A stretch of 64,000 bases of DNA from Ruegeria sp. HKCCA6707 (GCF_013033515.1 NZ_WQEG01000004.1:370898-434897), one strand, 5' to 3'; counted from the stretch's first letter, positions 44,504 through 53,866 are shown. A program made the numbers and translations. The notes: generated from the letters alone by a model not told the origin.

Positions 44504-47127
44504 TCACGCCGTCACCACAACCCGAAGTGATTGATGCGTATCCTTTAACGCCGACCCAGTCCGGTATGCTGGTCCACATTCTTAATGAACCCCATCAGGC
44601 GCATTATTTCGCCCGTGTTACTGGTGTTCTCGCAGGGGCATTAACCCAGGAAATCGCACTGGAGGCATGGCAATCAATCATGAACCGCCATGAGGCATTG
44701 CGTACTGCCTTTGTGTGGGATGGGTTAGAGCAACCACTTCAGGTGGTTGTTTCGGAACAGTCGGTGGATTTTGAATGGCTTGAAGACGCACCCGGTGACG
44801 TTGGGATCGGCGACGCTCCGACTGCTGCTGATTTGGCAAATGCGCCATTGTGGAAGGTGCGTATGTGGCCTCAGAGCGAAGGTAAGACCAGATTTGAATG
44901 GTCAATCCATCATCTGATCATTGACGGATGGTCCGCTACACTTATCCTTGATGAATTTGTGCGCAGCATTGCGCAACGTATCAATGGAGAATTGATTGAG
45001 CTTGAACCGGCGCCTGTTTTTGCCGTTCACGCAAGGTGGCTCGCCGGCAAGTCACATGATGACGATTTCTGGAAAGAGTATCTGTCAGGCTATCAGCCTA
45101 AAACGCACCCAAAGACTGATGACAAATCGGGGTTCGCCGAGAGCTCGATAACGCTTACCTCTGAAGAACAATCCCGCTTGACTGCCGCGGCACAATCCGC
45201 GGGTGTTACGGTGCCGGTCGCGGCTCAGGCGGTATTTTCAAGGGCGCTAGGGGGGCTACTAAACAGCGACGACATCGTTTTTGGGCTCGCCGTCTCGGGA
45301 CGCAGTAGTCCGATGGCAGGCGTAGAAGCCTGCGTAGGCATGTTTGTGAACAATCTGCCGATGCGAGTTGACCTGACATCCGACAATTTGTTTGAGCGTG
45401 TTCAGGAAAACCTAAACGCGTTGCGTGAAAGAGAGTTTACGCCGCTTGGAACGGCCGCTCGACTGGGTGGTTTAGCCCCCGGTCAGCCATTGACCGACGT
45501 TGTTTTGACGATACGAGCATTGCCGGAAGTTCAGAGTGTTCATGGCGTAGCAATTGATGATTTACACTTTCGCACGCCGTCAAACTTTTCTCTTGTCGTC
45601 GAGTATGATCCTGCGGACGGCACGTTGTCAGCGTTATTCAACACCGCGCATTATTCCCAGCATGATGTGGACGAATTGTTTCGCAGCTTTAGAAAGGCAG
45701 AACTACAACACCAAGCAGAGCTGAGACGCCGTATTGGGTTTTTCGGGCCTGATTTGCGCGGCGAACCCGTGGATATCGTCAGCCGAATATTGCATCAGGC
45801 ACACACGCATCCTGATCTGCCAGCCGTGATTTACGATGGTGAGGCAACCAGTTACGCTGCTTTGCTAGACCGAGCGTCCGACATCGCAGCCTTCCTGTCT
45901 AGCAGAGGTATCGGTCGAGGAGACTGCGTCGCCATTGTTTTGCCGCGCGGGCCGGACATAATCAGTGCAATGCTGGGAACACTACTGACAGGCGCCGCGT
46001 ATGTTCCTGTCGATCGCAATTATCCCCGTCAACGTATTGACTACGTTCTTTCCGATTGCGCTGCGAAAGCTGTGTTGAGCGACACCGAATCCGAAATCGA
46101 AAACGCGATTTGCATAGAAGACGTTCCGTCGAGCGATGGGTTTGAACCCGTCGAAACAGAAGAAGATGATCTCGCGTATGTGATATATACCTCAGGCTCA
46201 ACAGGGGCGCCCAAAGGTGTCTGTATTTCGCGGGGGAACCTGTCTTTCAGTCAGGCGGCGCGCGATCAGTTTTATCCTTCTGCCCCTGAGGCCTTTCTCT
46301 TGATCTCGCCCTTCGCGTTCGACAGCTCGGTCGTTGGTCTGTATTGGGCACTGACATCGGGCGGTTCTTTGGTCGTAACGAAAGAGCGTGATGAGCAGGA
46401 CATTGCGGGGCTTGCGAACTTGATTGCCGAACAACAAGTGTCGCATACGCTCATGCTGCCTGGGCTTTACAAAGCCTTGCTTGAAGGAGCTGACGCAAAA
46501 ACCCTGTCCTGCCTCAGAACGGTTATTCTAGCGGGTGAGGCCGTGCCAGAGACGCTGCACCATTCTCATGTCTCAATCCTGCCTGACTGTATCTTGGCCA
46601 ATGAATATGGTCCGACTGAGACGACTGTCTGGGCTTTGGCGGATTTGATCACTCCGGCTGAGGATCGCGCGATGACGATCGGAACGCCAATCCCTGGAAC
46701 CCAGGTGCTGTTGCTGGACGAAAACGACAGGCCCGTCAAAGCAAATGAAATAGGTGAAATTTGCGTTGCCGGCCCCAGTCTTGCACGCGGCTATCTTGGA
46801 AGACGTGACGAAACTGACAGGGCGTTTCAACACCTGAAAATTGATGGCGACACCATGCGTGTTTATCGGACCGGCGATCAGGCGCGGTGCGGGCCTGACG
46901 GTCGGTTCGAGTATCTAGGGCGCGGCGACGATCAGATAAAAATCAGGGGGCACCGCATAGAAGTACACGAGGTGGAAAATGTTCTGGCATCGCTGTCATC
47001 TGTTGGAAACGCCGCCGTTGTGGTTGGCCCTGCACGCACCGTCAGCGATGACGAATTGAGCAGCGCATTGGAGCGCATGCCACGTGGAATGGCTGAGCAA
47101 TACTTGAAGACTGCACTTAAAGGCTAA
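44500..47127 (+). CDS. NRPS C-A protein lacking the adenylation C-subdomain, 875 aa
   Basis: Condensation domain (residues ~8-410) with HHLIIDG (H137 onward) and an adenylation N-subdomain (about 425-830) with YTSGSTGAPKGVCISRG, SPFAFDSSVVGLYW, NEYGPTETTVWAL, VYRTGDQARCG and GRGDDQIKIRGHRIEVHEVE (A8). The protein then ends about 40 residues later: there is no A10 Lys motif and no carrier domain. These pieces appear two genes downstream, after a methyltransferase gene, exactly where methyltransferase-interrupted adenylation domains carry their insertion. Hand-read code: D-S-V-L-I-A-E-V-W-K; substrate unknown. The frames of the three genes differ, and each has its own start. Confidence 0.9.
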   Translation: MITPSPQPEVIDAYPLTPTQSGMLVHILNEPHQAHYFARVTGVLAGALTQEIALEAWQSIMNRHEALRTAFVWDGLEQPLQVVVSEQSVDFEWLEDAPGDVGIGDAPTAADLANAPLWKVRMWPQSEGKTRFEWSIHHLIIDGWSATLILDEFVRSIAQRINGELIELEPAPVFAVHARWLAGKSHDDDFWKEYLSGYQPKTHPKTDDKSGFAESSITLTSEEQSRLTAAAQSAGVTVPVAAQAVFSRALGGLLNSDDIVFGLAVSGRSSPMAGVEACVGMFVNNLPMRVDLTSDNLFERVQENLNALREREFTPLGTAARLGGLAPGQPLTDVVLTIRALPEVQSVHGVAIDDLHFRTPSNFSLVVEYDPADGTLSALFNTAHYSQHDVDELFRSFRKAELQHQAELRRRIGFFGPDLRGEPVDIVSRILHQAHTHPDLPAVIYDGEATSYAALLDRASDIAAFLSSRGIGRGDCVAIVLPRGPDIISAMLGTLLTGAAYVPVDRNYPRQRIDYVLSDCAAKAVLSDTESEIENAICIEDVPSSDGFEPVETEEDDLAYVIYTSGSTGAPKGVCISRGNLSFSQAARDQFYPSAPEAFLLISPFAFDSSVVGLYWALTSGGSLVVTKERDEQDIAGLANLIAEQQVSHTLMLPGLYKALLEGADAKTLSCLRTVILAGEAVPETLHHSHVSILPDCILANEYGPTETTVWALADLITPAEDRAMTIGTPIPGTQVLLLDENDRPVKANEIGEICVAGPSLARGYLGRRDETDRAFQHLKIDGDTMRVYRTGDQARCGPDGRFEYLGRGDDQIKIRGHRIEVHEVENVLASLSSVGNAAVVVGPARTVSDDELSSALERMPRGMAEQYLKTALKG

Positions 47128-47131
47128 GTAA

Positions 47132-47926
47132 ATGAAACGGGTAAACCGCACTTCGAATTTCCAGATCACGGTTGAGCTGACCAATGACAATTTCATTGCC
47201 AGCCCAAATCCGGCCCATCGCGCGCGCTTGGTGACAACTCGACTAGGGGAACTGGCTCAAGAACTGGACACATTGGATCGTACGGTCTCGAACTATGTGC
47301 ATGGTGGGTCGTTCGCCAAAATTTATGATCGCAGTCAATCTCATATCGCTGCCCAGGATATCATGGAAGATTGGCAAACTCCGATCATGGCGGAAATGGC
47401 ACGTTCTGTGTCGGCAGGTAGCGGAGATGTTTTGGAAATTGGCTTTGGTCGCGGCGTGGCGGCAGACTTTGTGCAGTCTCATACACCCAAATCGCACACC
47501 TTGATCGAGTGCAATGGCGCTGTCATCGAGGATTTTTTTCATCCATGGCGTTCGCAATATGACGGGCGTGATATTAAGTTGGTTGAGGGGTTTTGGGAGG
47601 ATACGCTGGACAGTCTGCCGCTGTTCGATGGCATCCTTTTTCACACCTACCCACTAACCGAAGACGAATATGTTGAGCGCGTGCAGCGGTCGGTCACCTT
47701 CGCCGCGCATTTCTTTGAACACGCGGCAAAACACCTGAATTCCGGCGGGCGTTTTACCTATCTCACAATGGAAGAAGACAGCCTATCGCGTGCTCATCAG
47801 CGTGCGTTGCTGGAGCACTTTGCCGAGTTTCATGTGTCCAAAATCAACGATCTGGAAATTCCCGAAGACACGCGGGATGCACATTGGGGTAATTCCATGG
47901 TCATGGTAACGGCGATTGGAAGATGA
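47132..47926 (+). CDS. GAMT-like SAM methyltransferase between adenylation-domain halves, 264 aa
   Basis: Class I methyltransferase resembling guanidinoacetate N-methyltransferase/arginine methyltransferase-2-like proteins: motif I VLEIGFGRGVAADF (near residue 100), SHTLIECNGAVIEDF (acidic SAM-ribose binder), and FDGILFHTYPLTEDEY, followed by GGRFTYLT. It would N-methylate an amino or guanidino group. It starts four bases after the stop of the C-A protein and overlaps the start of the A(C)-T-TE protein by four bases (ATGA). Its position corresponds to the A8-A9 insertion point of methyltransferase domains embedded in adenylation domains, suggesting a split version of such a unit. Confidence 0.88.
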   Translation: MKRVNRTSNFQITVELTNDNFIASPNPAHRARLVTTRLGELAQELDTLDRTVSNYVHGGSFAKIYDRSQSHIAAQDIMEDWQTPIMAEMARSVSAGSGDVLEIGFGRGVAADFVQSHTPKSHTLIECNGAVIEDFFHPWRSQYDGRDIKLVEGFWEDTLDSLPLFDGILFHTYPLTEDEYVERVQRSVTFAAHFFEHAAKHLNSGGRFTYLTMEEDSLSRAHQRALLEHFAEFHVSKINDLEIPEDTRDAHWGNSMVMVTAIGR

Positions 47927-49188
47927 AAATAGAAGATCAAATTCAATCACTTAGCCCAAAGGAACGGAACAAATTGGTTCTGGCATTGAAAAATGCCGGC
48001 CACCTAAATGTGCCTCTTTCAATGGTCGCGCATGTGGAAAGCAACAGGCCGTCGGAAGAAATTCTGAGTCAAGCTCGGGAAACGCTACCTGCTCATATGG
48101 TGCCAGATCGCATCGAGATCTGGGATGCGTTGCCCAAATTGCCGAACGGGAAAACCGACCGTGCTCAGCTGAAGGCCACTGTATCGGATCGTAAAGCACC
48201 TCCTGCAACCGCGCCTTGCGAAAGCCTGGAGACGCTACGAGGGATATGGTCGGAAATACTTGGGATAGAAGAGATATTTGATGACGATGATTTCTTTGAG
48301 CTCGGCGGCGACAGCCTTTTGTCGATCAGCGTGGTTTCAAAGGCGCGCTCCAGTGGCCTAAGCCTCATCCCGTCAGACCTTTTTGATTTTCCACAGCTAA
48401 AGGCACTTGCGGCACGTGTATCTGATCTTTCAGATGGGGCGGACTCAGAGGTGACAAATGGCACCATCCTCGCTTCGCAGTCTCAACAGGCAGGGCGGAA
48501 GACTTTCTTGTTGAATGCGAACCGGCGAATGCTGGATTTGTTGAACGAAAGTCTCCAAACGCCGCGTGATCTAAAGTTGATAACGCTTCATTGGGATGCT
48601 CTGGGCAGCGAATTGAACAAGCGGATCGAAAGCATCGGGGAAGAGTTCCTTTCGGTCATTATGCAAGAACAACCACAAGGCCCATATTCCATCGGTGGGT
48701 TTTCGATGGGAGCCGTCACCGCACATGAAGTCGCCAGACAATTGATGGCGATGGGCCACGAAGTAGACGATTTGGTACTGATTGACCCACCCGAAAACCC
48801 GGCATTGTTCCTGTCAACGCTCAGCAAGAACGATGGTTTTACACCCGCTCTGGATGAAAGGATCACCACTTCGAAATGGATCACCTGGATAGGCGTTCTT
48901 TCGGTTGGTCGCTTTTGTCGAATGCTGGGCGTGAACGTTCCAAAGTCACTTCGCGCGCGCTACATAAGGGCTAACTATTTTTGGGCTGCATCCAAATATA
49001 AAATACCTCGGATTGGGGTCGAACCTATTGTTGTGCGGCGGAAGAATGGAAATGCTGGCACGATCTGGGCACCAACTGACAAATCCAAAAAGATAATCGA
49101 GTTTCAATGCTCCCACCATGATTTCCATCGCAATGAAGACATTTTGCGGAAATGGACAGCGTCGTTGGCAGAAGAATTGGACATGTAA
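47923..49188 (+). CDS. NRPS adenylation C-subdomain-T-TE protein, 421 aa
   Basis: Residues ~1-90 are the C-terminal adenylation subdomain: LPAHMVPDRIEIWDALPKLPNGKTDR contains A9 and the A10 catalytic Lys (NGKTDR). A carrier domain follows with FFELGGDSLLSIS (Ser131), then a type I thioesterase with GFSMGA (Ser261) and a likely catalytic His in CSHHDF. It complements the truncated C-A protein encoded two genes upstream, so the two polypeptides plus the methyltransferase should assemble into one methylating module that releases the chain. It ends the first biosynthetic operon. Confidence 0.88.
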   Translation: MKIEDQIQSLSPKERNKLVLALKNAGHLNVPLSMVAHVESNRPSEEILSQARETLPAHMVPDRIEIWDALPKLPNGKTDRAQLKATVSDRKAPPATAPCESLETLRGIWSEILGIEEIFDDDDFFELGGDSLLSISVVSKARSSGLSLIPSDLFDFPQLKALAARVSDLSDGADSEVTNGTILASQSQQAGRKTFLLNANRRMLDLLNESLQTPRDLKLITLHWDALGSELNKRIESIGEEFLSVIMQEQPQGPYSIGGFSMGAVTAHEVARQLMAMGHEVDDLVLIDPPENPALFLSTLSKNDGFTPALDERITTSKWITWIGVLSVGRFCRMLGVNVPKSLRARYIRANYFWAASKYKIPRIGVEPIVVRRKNGNAGTIWAPTDKSKKIIEFQCSHHDFHRNEDILRKWTASLAEELDM

Positions 49189-49235
49189 ACCTCAGTCAAT
49201 AACGCCTGAAATGCTAAGGCTTCTCTGGCTGCGAG

Positions 49236-50156
49236 CTAGTCGCCTTGAACGGTCTCGACCGCGTCAGCAAGGCTCTTGATCGACGCGTCCATCGATGTAA
49301 CAAATGCTGACTGACCAGAGTTCCGCGCGAGCGGAGCAAAGACAACGTTCTGCAATCCCAATGACTGTGTTGCGGCAAGGGCTGCTTCTGGGGGTGTCGC
49401 CTCCCAGATCATCAGCTTGGCGCCGGTTTCGGCGATAAGATTTTCGAGGTCTGCCAACTCCTCCGCAGTTGGCATCGCACCGGCCTCCCACTCCAGAGAC
49501 GTGACGGGCAAGGAATAGCGTCGGGCGAGATATTGATACCGCGGATGCGTCGCAATCATCTCGATGCCATCTAGTTCGCCTAAAGCAATTTGAGCCATTT
49601 GGTCCATTGCCATCAGTTCAGAACGTAATTCTGCAAGCCTAGGTTCAACATCTTCTGCAGAAGCAAGATCACGCGCGACAACAGCGGCCGCAATCGCTTC
49701 CGCCTGCGCGATGGCCAGCGTGGGATCAAGCCAAGTGTAGGAAGCCAGCCCCTCATGCGAGTGTTCATCCCCGCTCCCGTGACTGTGCGTAATGCTCTCG
49801 GTCACAATGAACTGGTCTTCGATCGCTGCAGTGGTGTTTACCACGCGTGATCGAGGTAGTGACACCCGGTCGATCCAGGTTGCAAAGCCAGCTCCGTTCA
49901 AGAGGATCAGATCTGCTGACTGGATCGTGCTGATGTCGGTTATCGAAGGTCGCCAGAACGACGGATCAACGTTTTCCGGCACAGGAAAGGCCACGTCTGC
50001 CGTACCATCCAGCAGGCGCTCGGCGAAATATTGCAGCGCTTGATTGACCACGATGACCCGCGGGCGGTCTTGTGCCAACGCCGCATTCACTGAAATCATG
50101 ATCATCGCAAACGCGAGAAACCTCTTCAAACTCCGCACCGAACTCAGCTCCCGCAT
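49236..50156 (-). CDS. ZnuA-type metal-binding periplasmic protein, 306 aa
   Basis: Cluster A-I metal-binding protein. Signal peptide AFAMIMISVNAALAQ, then VIVVNQALQYFAERL. Metal-ligand features include a short His-rich loop (SITHSHGSGDEHSHEG, residues ~112-127), THPRYQYLARRY with the conserved His, and an Asp/Glu-rich C-terminal half. The first usual ligand position (ASxHDY/SPHEY) reads DPSFWRP, lacking His, which is odd. It is the last gene of a six-gene minus-strand operon and overlaps its neighbour by 13 bases. Zinc or nickel is the expected ligand. Confidence 0.8.
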   Translation of the reverse strand: MRELSSVRSLKRFLAFAMIMISVNAALAQDRPRVIVVNQALQYFAERLLDGTADVAFPVPENVDPSFWRPSITDISTIQSADLILLNGAGFATWIDRVSLPRSRVVNTTAAIEDQFIVTESITHSHGSGDEHSHEGLASYTWLDPTLAIAQAEAIAAAVVARDLASAEDVEPRLAELRSELMAMDQMAQIALGELDGIEMIATHPRYQYLARRYSLPVTSLEWEAGAMPTAEELADLENLIAETGAKLMIWEATPPEAALAATQSLGLQNVVFAPLARNSGQSAFVTSMDASIKSLADAVETVQGD

Positions 50157-50479
50157 TTCCGCGCGATGTCTTCGGGGGTCACGATCCAGTAATTGTCATG
50201 GTGGCCCGTATCAACTTCGATTAACAAACCCCCGGAATGATCGACGCTGTCGAGCGGAACCAACGCTGTTCCGTCACTTTCCAGTTGAAGCGTTTTCAGC
50301 AAATTGTTTTCGCCATCAAGGACGCGCACATCGCCCTTTTGGGTCACGCGCCCGTTGGAGAATTTCGCTTCGATGGTTACCGCTTCGCAATCGACCGAGG
50401 CAAAGACTACTAGCTGATGTGCTGCTGCTCCGACGGGAGCGGCGACCACCAGACTTGCAAAAGCGAGCGCCCGGATCAC
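50144..50479 (-). CDS. NikL-like small periplasmic protein, 111 aa
   Basis: Signal peptide (IRALAFASLVVAAPVGAAA) with mature N-terminus starting HQLVVFASVDCEAVTIEAKF, followed by a compact beta-sandwich-like stretch and a tail with TGHHDNYW. The mature pattern resembles NikL, an accessory component of some ECF nickel/cobalt importers, in which the N-terminal His after signal cleavage binds metal. I choose the GTG at 50479, whose bases overlap the stop of the upstream gene (GTGA); a longer start at 50509 is possible but would place extra residues before a clean signal peptide. Confidence 0.55.
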   Translation of the reverse strand: MIRALAFASLVVAAPVGAAAHQLVVFASVDCEAVTIEAKFSNGRVTQKGDVRVLDGENNLLKTLQLESDGTALVPLDSVDHSGGLLIEVDTGHHDNYWIVTPEDIARKCGS

Positions 50480-51252
50480 TGCCCTGTCCACTCTTCGAAG
50501 TGAACCCAAATCACAGCGCCAAGCTCAACCGCTTTTTCCTCACCCGAACCTTCTTCGGTCAGTGTGTAATCAGCAGTATTAAGGGCCGCAAAACCCCACC
50601 AGCCATCTGACGGTGGTGCGTAGGTAAAGACACCGTTTGCGTCTGACTTAACCGTTTGTGTGATCATCAGCTCATCCGGAACCGTCGCACCAGCGCCGTC
50701 ATTGAAGAACTCTACTTCAACTTCGGCATAGGGCACCGCTTCGCCATTCAGTTTGACGATCCCCTGAAATACATTGTGTTCCCAAAGGCCAAAAGGTTTG
50801 GAAAGCGGCACGATCTCGGTTTTCAAACCAAGCTCAGTGTCCCAGCCTTCGTCATCGCCATAGGCCGTCACATAGGTTTTTGTGTAGTGGATGATGAAGG
50901 CGTCTTCGGCAGGTTCCCAATAGGGCTGCGGCTCCATTGCAAACACATAGGTTCCGGGGCGTTCCAAGCGATAGTCAAAGGTATAACCTTGCTCATCCAT
51001 CACAGTTGCGTCTTGTAAGGTGCCGAGCAAATCGGTTGTTTTGCCTTTGTGCGTCACGTTGAAAGACACCGGTGTATCCAGGAACAAGCCTTCCAACTCG
51101 AACGGGTGGGCAAATCCGACCGAGAACGAAACGTTACGCCCGTCTTCCTGGCTGATCATCGGGTCGCTCGGAATAATCATTCCGTAATGTGCCAGCGCGG
51201 GCGTGGCAGCAATCAGCGTAGCAAGCGAAGCCTTAATTAGAAGTTGTTTCAA
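50476..51252 (-). CDS. DUF4198 (NikK-like) periplasmic protein, 258 aa
   Basis: DUF4198 proteins are exported, often metal-related, and include NikK. The signal peptide LIKASLATLIAATPALA ends at AHYGMIIPSD, so the mature protein begins with a metal-capable His. Later blocks are FAHPFELEGLFLDTP, GTYVFAMEPQPYWEPAEDAFIIHYTKTYV and the C-terminal SDANGVFTYAPPSDGWWGF, which are typical of the family. Next to the NikL-like and ZnuA-like proteins it probably captures a divalent metal in the periplasm. Confidence 0.8.
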   Translation of the reverse strand: MKQLLIKASLATLIAATPALAHYGMIIPSDPMISQEDGRNVSFSVGFAHPFELEGLFLDTPVSFNVTHKGKTTDLLGTLQDATVMDEQGYTFDYRLERPGTYVFAMEPQPYWEPAEDAFIIHYTKTYVTAYGDDEGWDTELGLKTEIVPLSKPFGLWEHNVFQGIVKLNGEAVPYAEVEVEFFNDGAGATVPDELMITQTVKSDANGVFTYAPPSDGWWGFAALNTADYTLTEEGSGEEKAVELGAVIWVHFEEWTGQ

Positions 51253-51267
51253 GAAAACTCCTGTCCA

Positions 51268-52437
51268 CTAAGTACCAAGCGCAAGCAGCCAGCCAACCCA
51301 GGCCTCAGCGTTGCGCGAAACAATAGTTGCGCCAATAGCAGCAATACTTCCTGCGACTAACAATAGTGTAAAGGTCTCGGCTGCCAAGAGGCGCAGAACC
51401 ATACCTTTTTGCGCGCCCAGTTTTACGGCAGTTGCTATTTCACGGGCACGCAAGCGGTAACTCAAGAATACCGCCAGACCGACGGCAGCGGCCGCAGCGA
51501 TGGCGATAATTGCGGTGACCACATCCAAAAGCGATTTGATGCGGAAAATTCGATCCACAAGACCCTGGATAACGCCTGCGGGCTCGATCAGTTGGGTCGG
51601 AAGTTCGCTGTCGAGGTAACGACCTTTTAGGACTGTGCTTGAGCGCGTGTCATTCGGCACAACGATAACAGCGGACGCCGGAAAGTCGTCCTGACTGCCG
51701 TGGAAGTGAAAGCTCTCAATATTGTCTTCGGTGATCCGCTGGTATTGAACTACGGCCGCGTTGGCCAGCACCGACGATCCTGCTGCGACTTCATCAGCGG
51801 TCACGACGTTTTCATGACCGTGACCTATACCTTGTATGACCCAGGCGGTTTTTATGTCGACAAAGATCGCTTGGTCGTCAGGTGTATTGGTCGGCGCAAG
51901 AACCCCGACAATTGGCATTTCGAGAGGATAGACACCGTCAAGATCGAACAGGTTTTCAGGCGCAGAGACAAGTGTGTCGCCAACACCCTTGCCTAAGGTT
52001 TCCGCAACATCTGATCCGATGACCGCATCTCCCAAAACCGACAGCCCGCGACCTGAAGCCGTATCGAGATTGCGGAAATCGAAATAGTCGAGAGTGGTGC
52101 CCACGATCCGAAACCCGCCCGAAGAGAATGCTGTATGTACCGGGATCGGAACCCCAAGACCGCTATCCCAAACAGTTTCCACCTCACGCATCGCAACAGG
52201 GTCGGGGCGTTCTTCCGAGAAATAGAGCGCCGCCATCGTCAGGTCGAGTTGCGAGCCGCGACTGCCCAGCAGCAGAGGCGTTGCTTCGCCGCGCGCAAGC
52301 AATGCGCGTTCACTGGTTGATAACAGCGTCTGCGTCGCAATAGGGACAAACATGATGAGCGCGGCCACAAGAACCAATACAAGGCTGCGCGCCCAGTTGT
52401 AGCGAAGGTAGGAAAAGGCCAGATACAGCGCGTTCAT
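51268..52437 (-). CDS. FtsX/MacB-like ABC permease, 389 aa
   Basis: One N-terminal transmembrane segment (residues ~14-38), a large periplasmic domain (~45-270), and three C-terminal segments (from about residue 285) with VGLAVFLSYRLRAREIATAVKLGAQK, the family's cytoplasmic loop. This is the FtsX/LolC/MacB layout, different from the ZnuB-type permeases that usually serve ZnuA proteins. It overlaps the ATPase gene by four bases. It may push or release metal-protein complexes at the membrane; transport direction cannot be told from sequence. Confidence 0.85.
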   Translation of the reverse strand: MNALYLAFSYLRYNWARSLVLVLVAALIMFVPIATQTLLSTSERALLARGEATPLLLGSRGSQLDLTMAALYFSEERPDPVAMREVETVWDSGLGVPIPVHTAFSSGGFRIVGTTLDYFDFRNLDTASGRGLSVLGDAVIGSDVAETLGKGVGDTLVSAPENLFDLDGVYPLEMPIVGVLAPTNTPDDQAIFVDIKTAWVIQGIGHGHENVVTADEVAAGSSVLANAAVVQYQRITEDNIESFHFHGSQDDFPASAVIVVPNDTRSSTVLKGRYLDSELPTQLIEPAGVIQGLVDRIFRIKSLLDVVTAIIAIAAAAAVGLAVFLSYRLRAREIATAVKLGAQKGMVLRLLAAETFTLLLVAGSIAAIGATIVSRNAEAWVGWLLALGT

Positions 52438-53102
52438 ACCTGTATCCCCTCGCGAAACTGCGCAAAATCTAGGACGCGCTCGAAGCGTGGCAGCAACTCG
52501 TGATCGTGGGTCACAGCAAGGACAGCGGCACCCGCTTCGGCGGCCTGTTCGAAAAGAAGATCAAGAATGCGCCCCTTGCTTTCTGGGTCAAGATTGCCAG
52601 TGGCCTCATCTGACAAGATCAGCTTGGGTTGTGTTACCAGCGCTCTGCAGATCGCAACCCGCTGCTGCTCGCCTTGGCTTAACGCCGAAGGATGACGATC
52701 AAGTTTGTCACCGATCCCGCAAGCGGTCGCAAGTTTCTCTGCCCTGTCTTTTGCTGCTACGTCCAGCGTCAGTGCGGGCGTTACCCGATAAGGGTAGAAG
52801 ATATTCTGTCGAGCAGAAAGGTAGTCCAGAAGCGCAAAGTCCTGAAATACAAATCCAATCTGGCTTGCCCGAAAACGGCGGCGTTTGGCGTCCGACAGTC
52901 TTGACACCACCGTTCCCGCGACTTCGATTGTTCCACTTTCCGGCGACAAGATCCCGGCTATCAGGTTCAGCAGTGTCGTCTTACCGCTGCCACTTGGACC
53001 GACAACCGCCAGACGCTCACTATCTGCTAGCGAAAATTCCGGGATCCGCAGCCGGAACCCATCGGCGCTGTAACCAAACGTAAGGTTCTCGACCCTAACC
53101 AT
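52434..53102 (-). CDS. LolD/MacB-type ABC ATPase, 222 aa
   Basis: ATP-binding partner of the FtsX-like permease: Walker A GPSGSGKTT, Q-loop FVFQDFALLDYL, signature LSQGEQQRVAICR, Walker B LILSDEATGNLD and switch His in AVTHDHEL. Length is typical of LolD-type ATPases. The start shares one base with the stop of the upstream gene. Confidence 0.9.
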   Translation of the reverse strand: MVRVENLTFGYSADGFRLRIPEFSLADSERLAVVGPSGSGKTTLLNLIAGILSPESGTIEVAGTVVSRLSDAKRRRFRASQIGFVFQDFALLDYLSARQNIFYPYRVTPALTLDVAAKDRAEKLATACGIGDKLDRHPSALSQGEQQRVAICRALVTQPKLILSDEATGNLDPESKGRILDLLFEQAAEAGAAVLAVTHDHELLPRFERVLDFAQFREGIQV

Positions 53103-53686
53103 TAGTGCTCATCAGATGCAGGAAAGATTTCACCTGCTGTATCACGATCGACGTCCAACAACTCAAAATCTGTTATGCGCCATGCGCCCTCGACAGGCGA
53201 TATTGTAAGGTCGGCGCTATAAGTGTTCCCACGAACATGAAGATGCTCTGAGTGCCCAACTGTTCCAATCACCTGCCAGGTCGAGCTTATAAGTAACGCA
53301 GTTTCGACGCGGTCAACTCTTGTATCCAAGAGGTTGATTTCGTGGATCGTTTGGTCTTGTTCTTCGATGCCGCCACCGGCCATTGCGCCAACTCTTTCAA
53401 GATACAGATATTCGAGGGCATCACCGTGTGTCACGCGCGCAAGCGTGTCGTAAATTTCGTCTTCCTGTTTTTTGTCGAACGCATCGTAAATCACAAGCAA
53501 GAGTGCTGGCGTCAAAGTGGAATAAAGCTCCTGTGCCATGTTTATCGTCATGGCAGGGGAGCCGGGTACCAAGTAGGGTGTGGCTTCCGCAGCTCGCTGT
53601 TCACGAGCCTGCGAAACCAGTATTACTGTGATAAACACTGCAAGGCCGCCGCCAAACATTCCAAAAAGCAAAAGGCGTTCGCGCAC
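53102..53686 (-). CDS. Membrane-anchored periplasmic protein of unknown function, 194 aa
   Basis: One N-terminal hydrophobic segment (LLLFGMFGGGLAVFITVILV) anchors an acidic, soluble ~170-residue domain with helical first half (NMAQELYSTLTPALLLVIYDAF) and beta-rich second half (VETALLISSTWQVIGTVGHSEHLHVRGNTYSADLTI). It has a short His-rich stretch HSEHLHVR that might bind metal. It is the first gene of the metal-type operon and overlaps the ATPase gene by a base. I do not recognise a family. Confidence 0.7.
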   Translation of the reverse strand: MRERLLLFGMFGGGLAVFITVILVSQAREQRAAEATPYLVPGSPAMTINMAQELYSTLTPALLLVIYDAFDKKQEDEIYDTLARVTHGDALEYLYLERVGAMAGGGIEEQDQTIHEINLLDTRVDRVETALLISSTWQVIGTVGHSEHLHVRGNTYSADLTISPVEGAWRITDFELLDVDRDTAGEIFPASDEH

Positions 53687-53866
53687 GCTGGTCCCTACGA
53701 TTTAGCACTAGTATCTCAGAAGAATTAATACAACTCCAATCGATTGCAAACCTTAAAGGGGGTGTTGATTTGCTACTCTCCGACACAGTGTGTTTACTAA
53801 CTACTCACCAAATTAATAGAATTTACAGGCAATTAACGCAGTCAGAAGATCTGTCCTTTCTCGAGC

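Noticed and set aside
44500..49188. Split adenylation domain as a simple sequencing frameshift
   Set aside because: Two separate breaks would be required, both with proper start codons, one with a classic ATGA overlap, and the middle piece is a complete methyltransferase. It stays possible but is less likely.
41405..49188. Epimerisation domain or MbtH-like gene in the first NRPS operon
   Set aside because: I searched the linkers and intergenic regions and found neither; all C domains are followed directly by adenylation domains.
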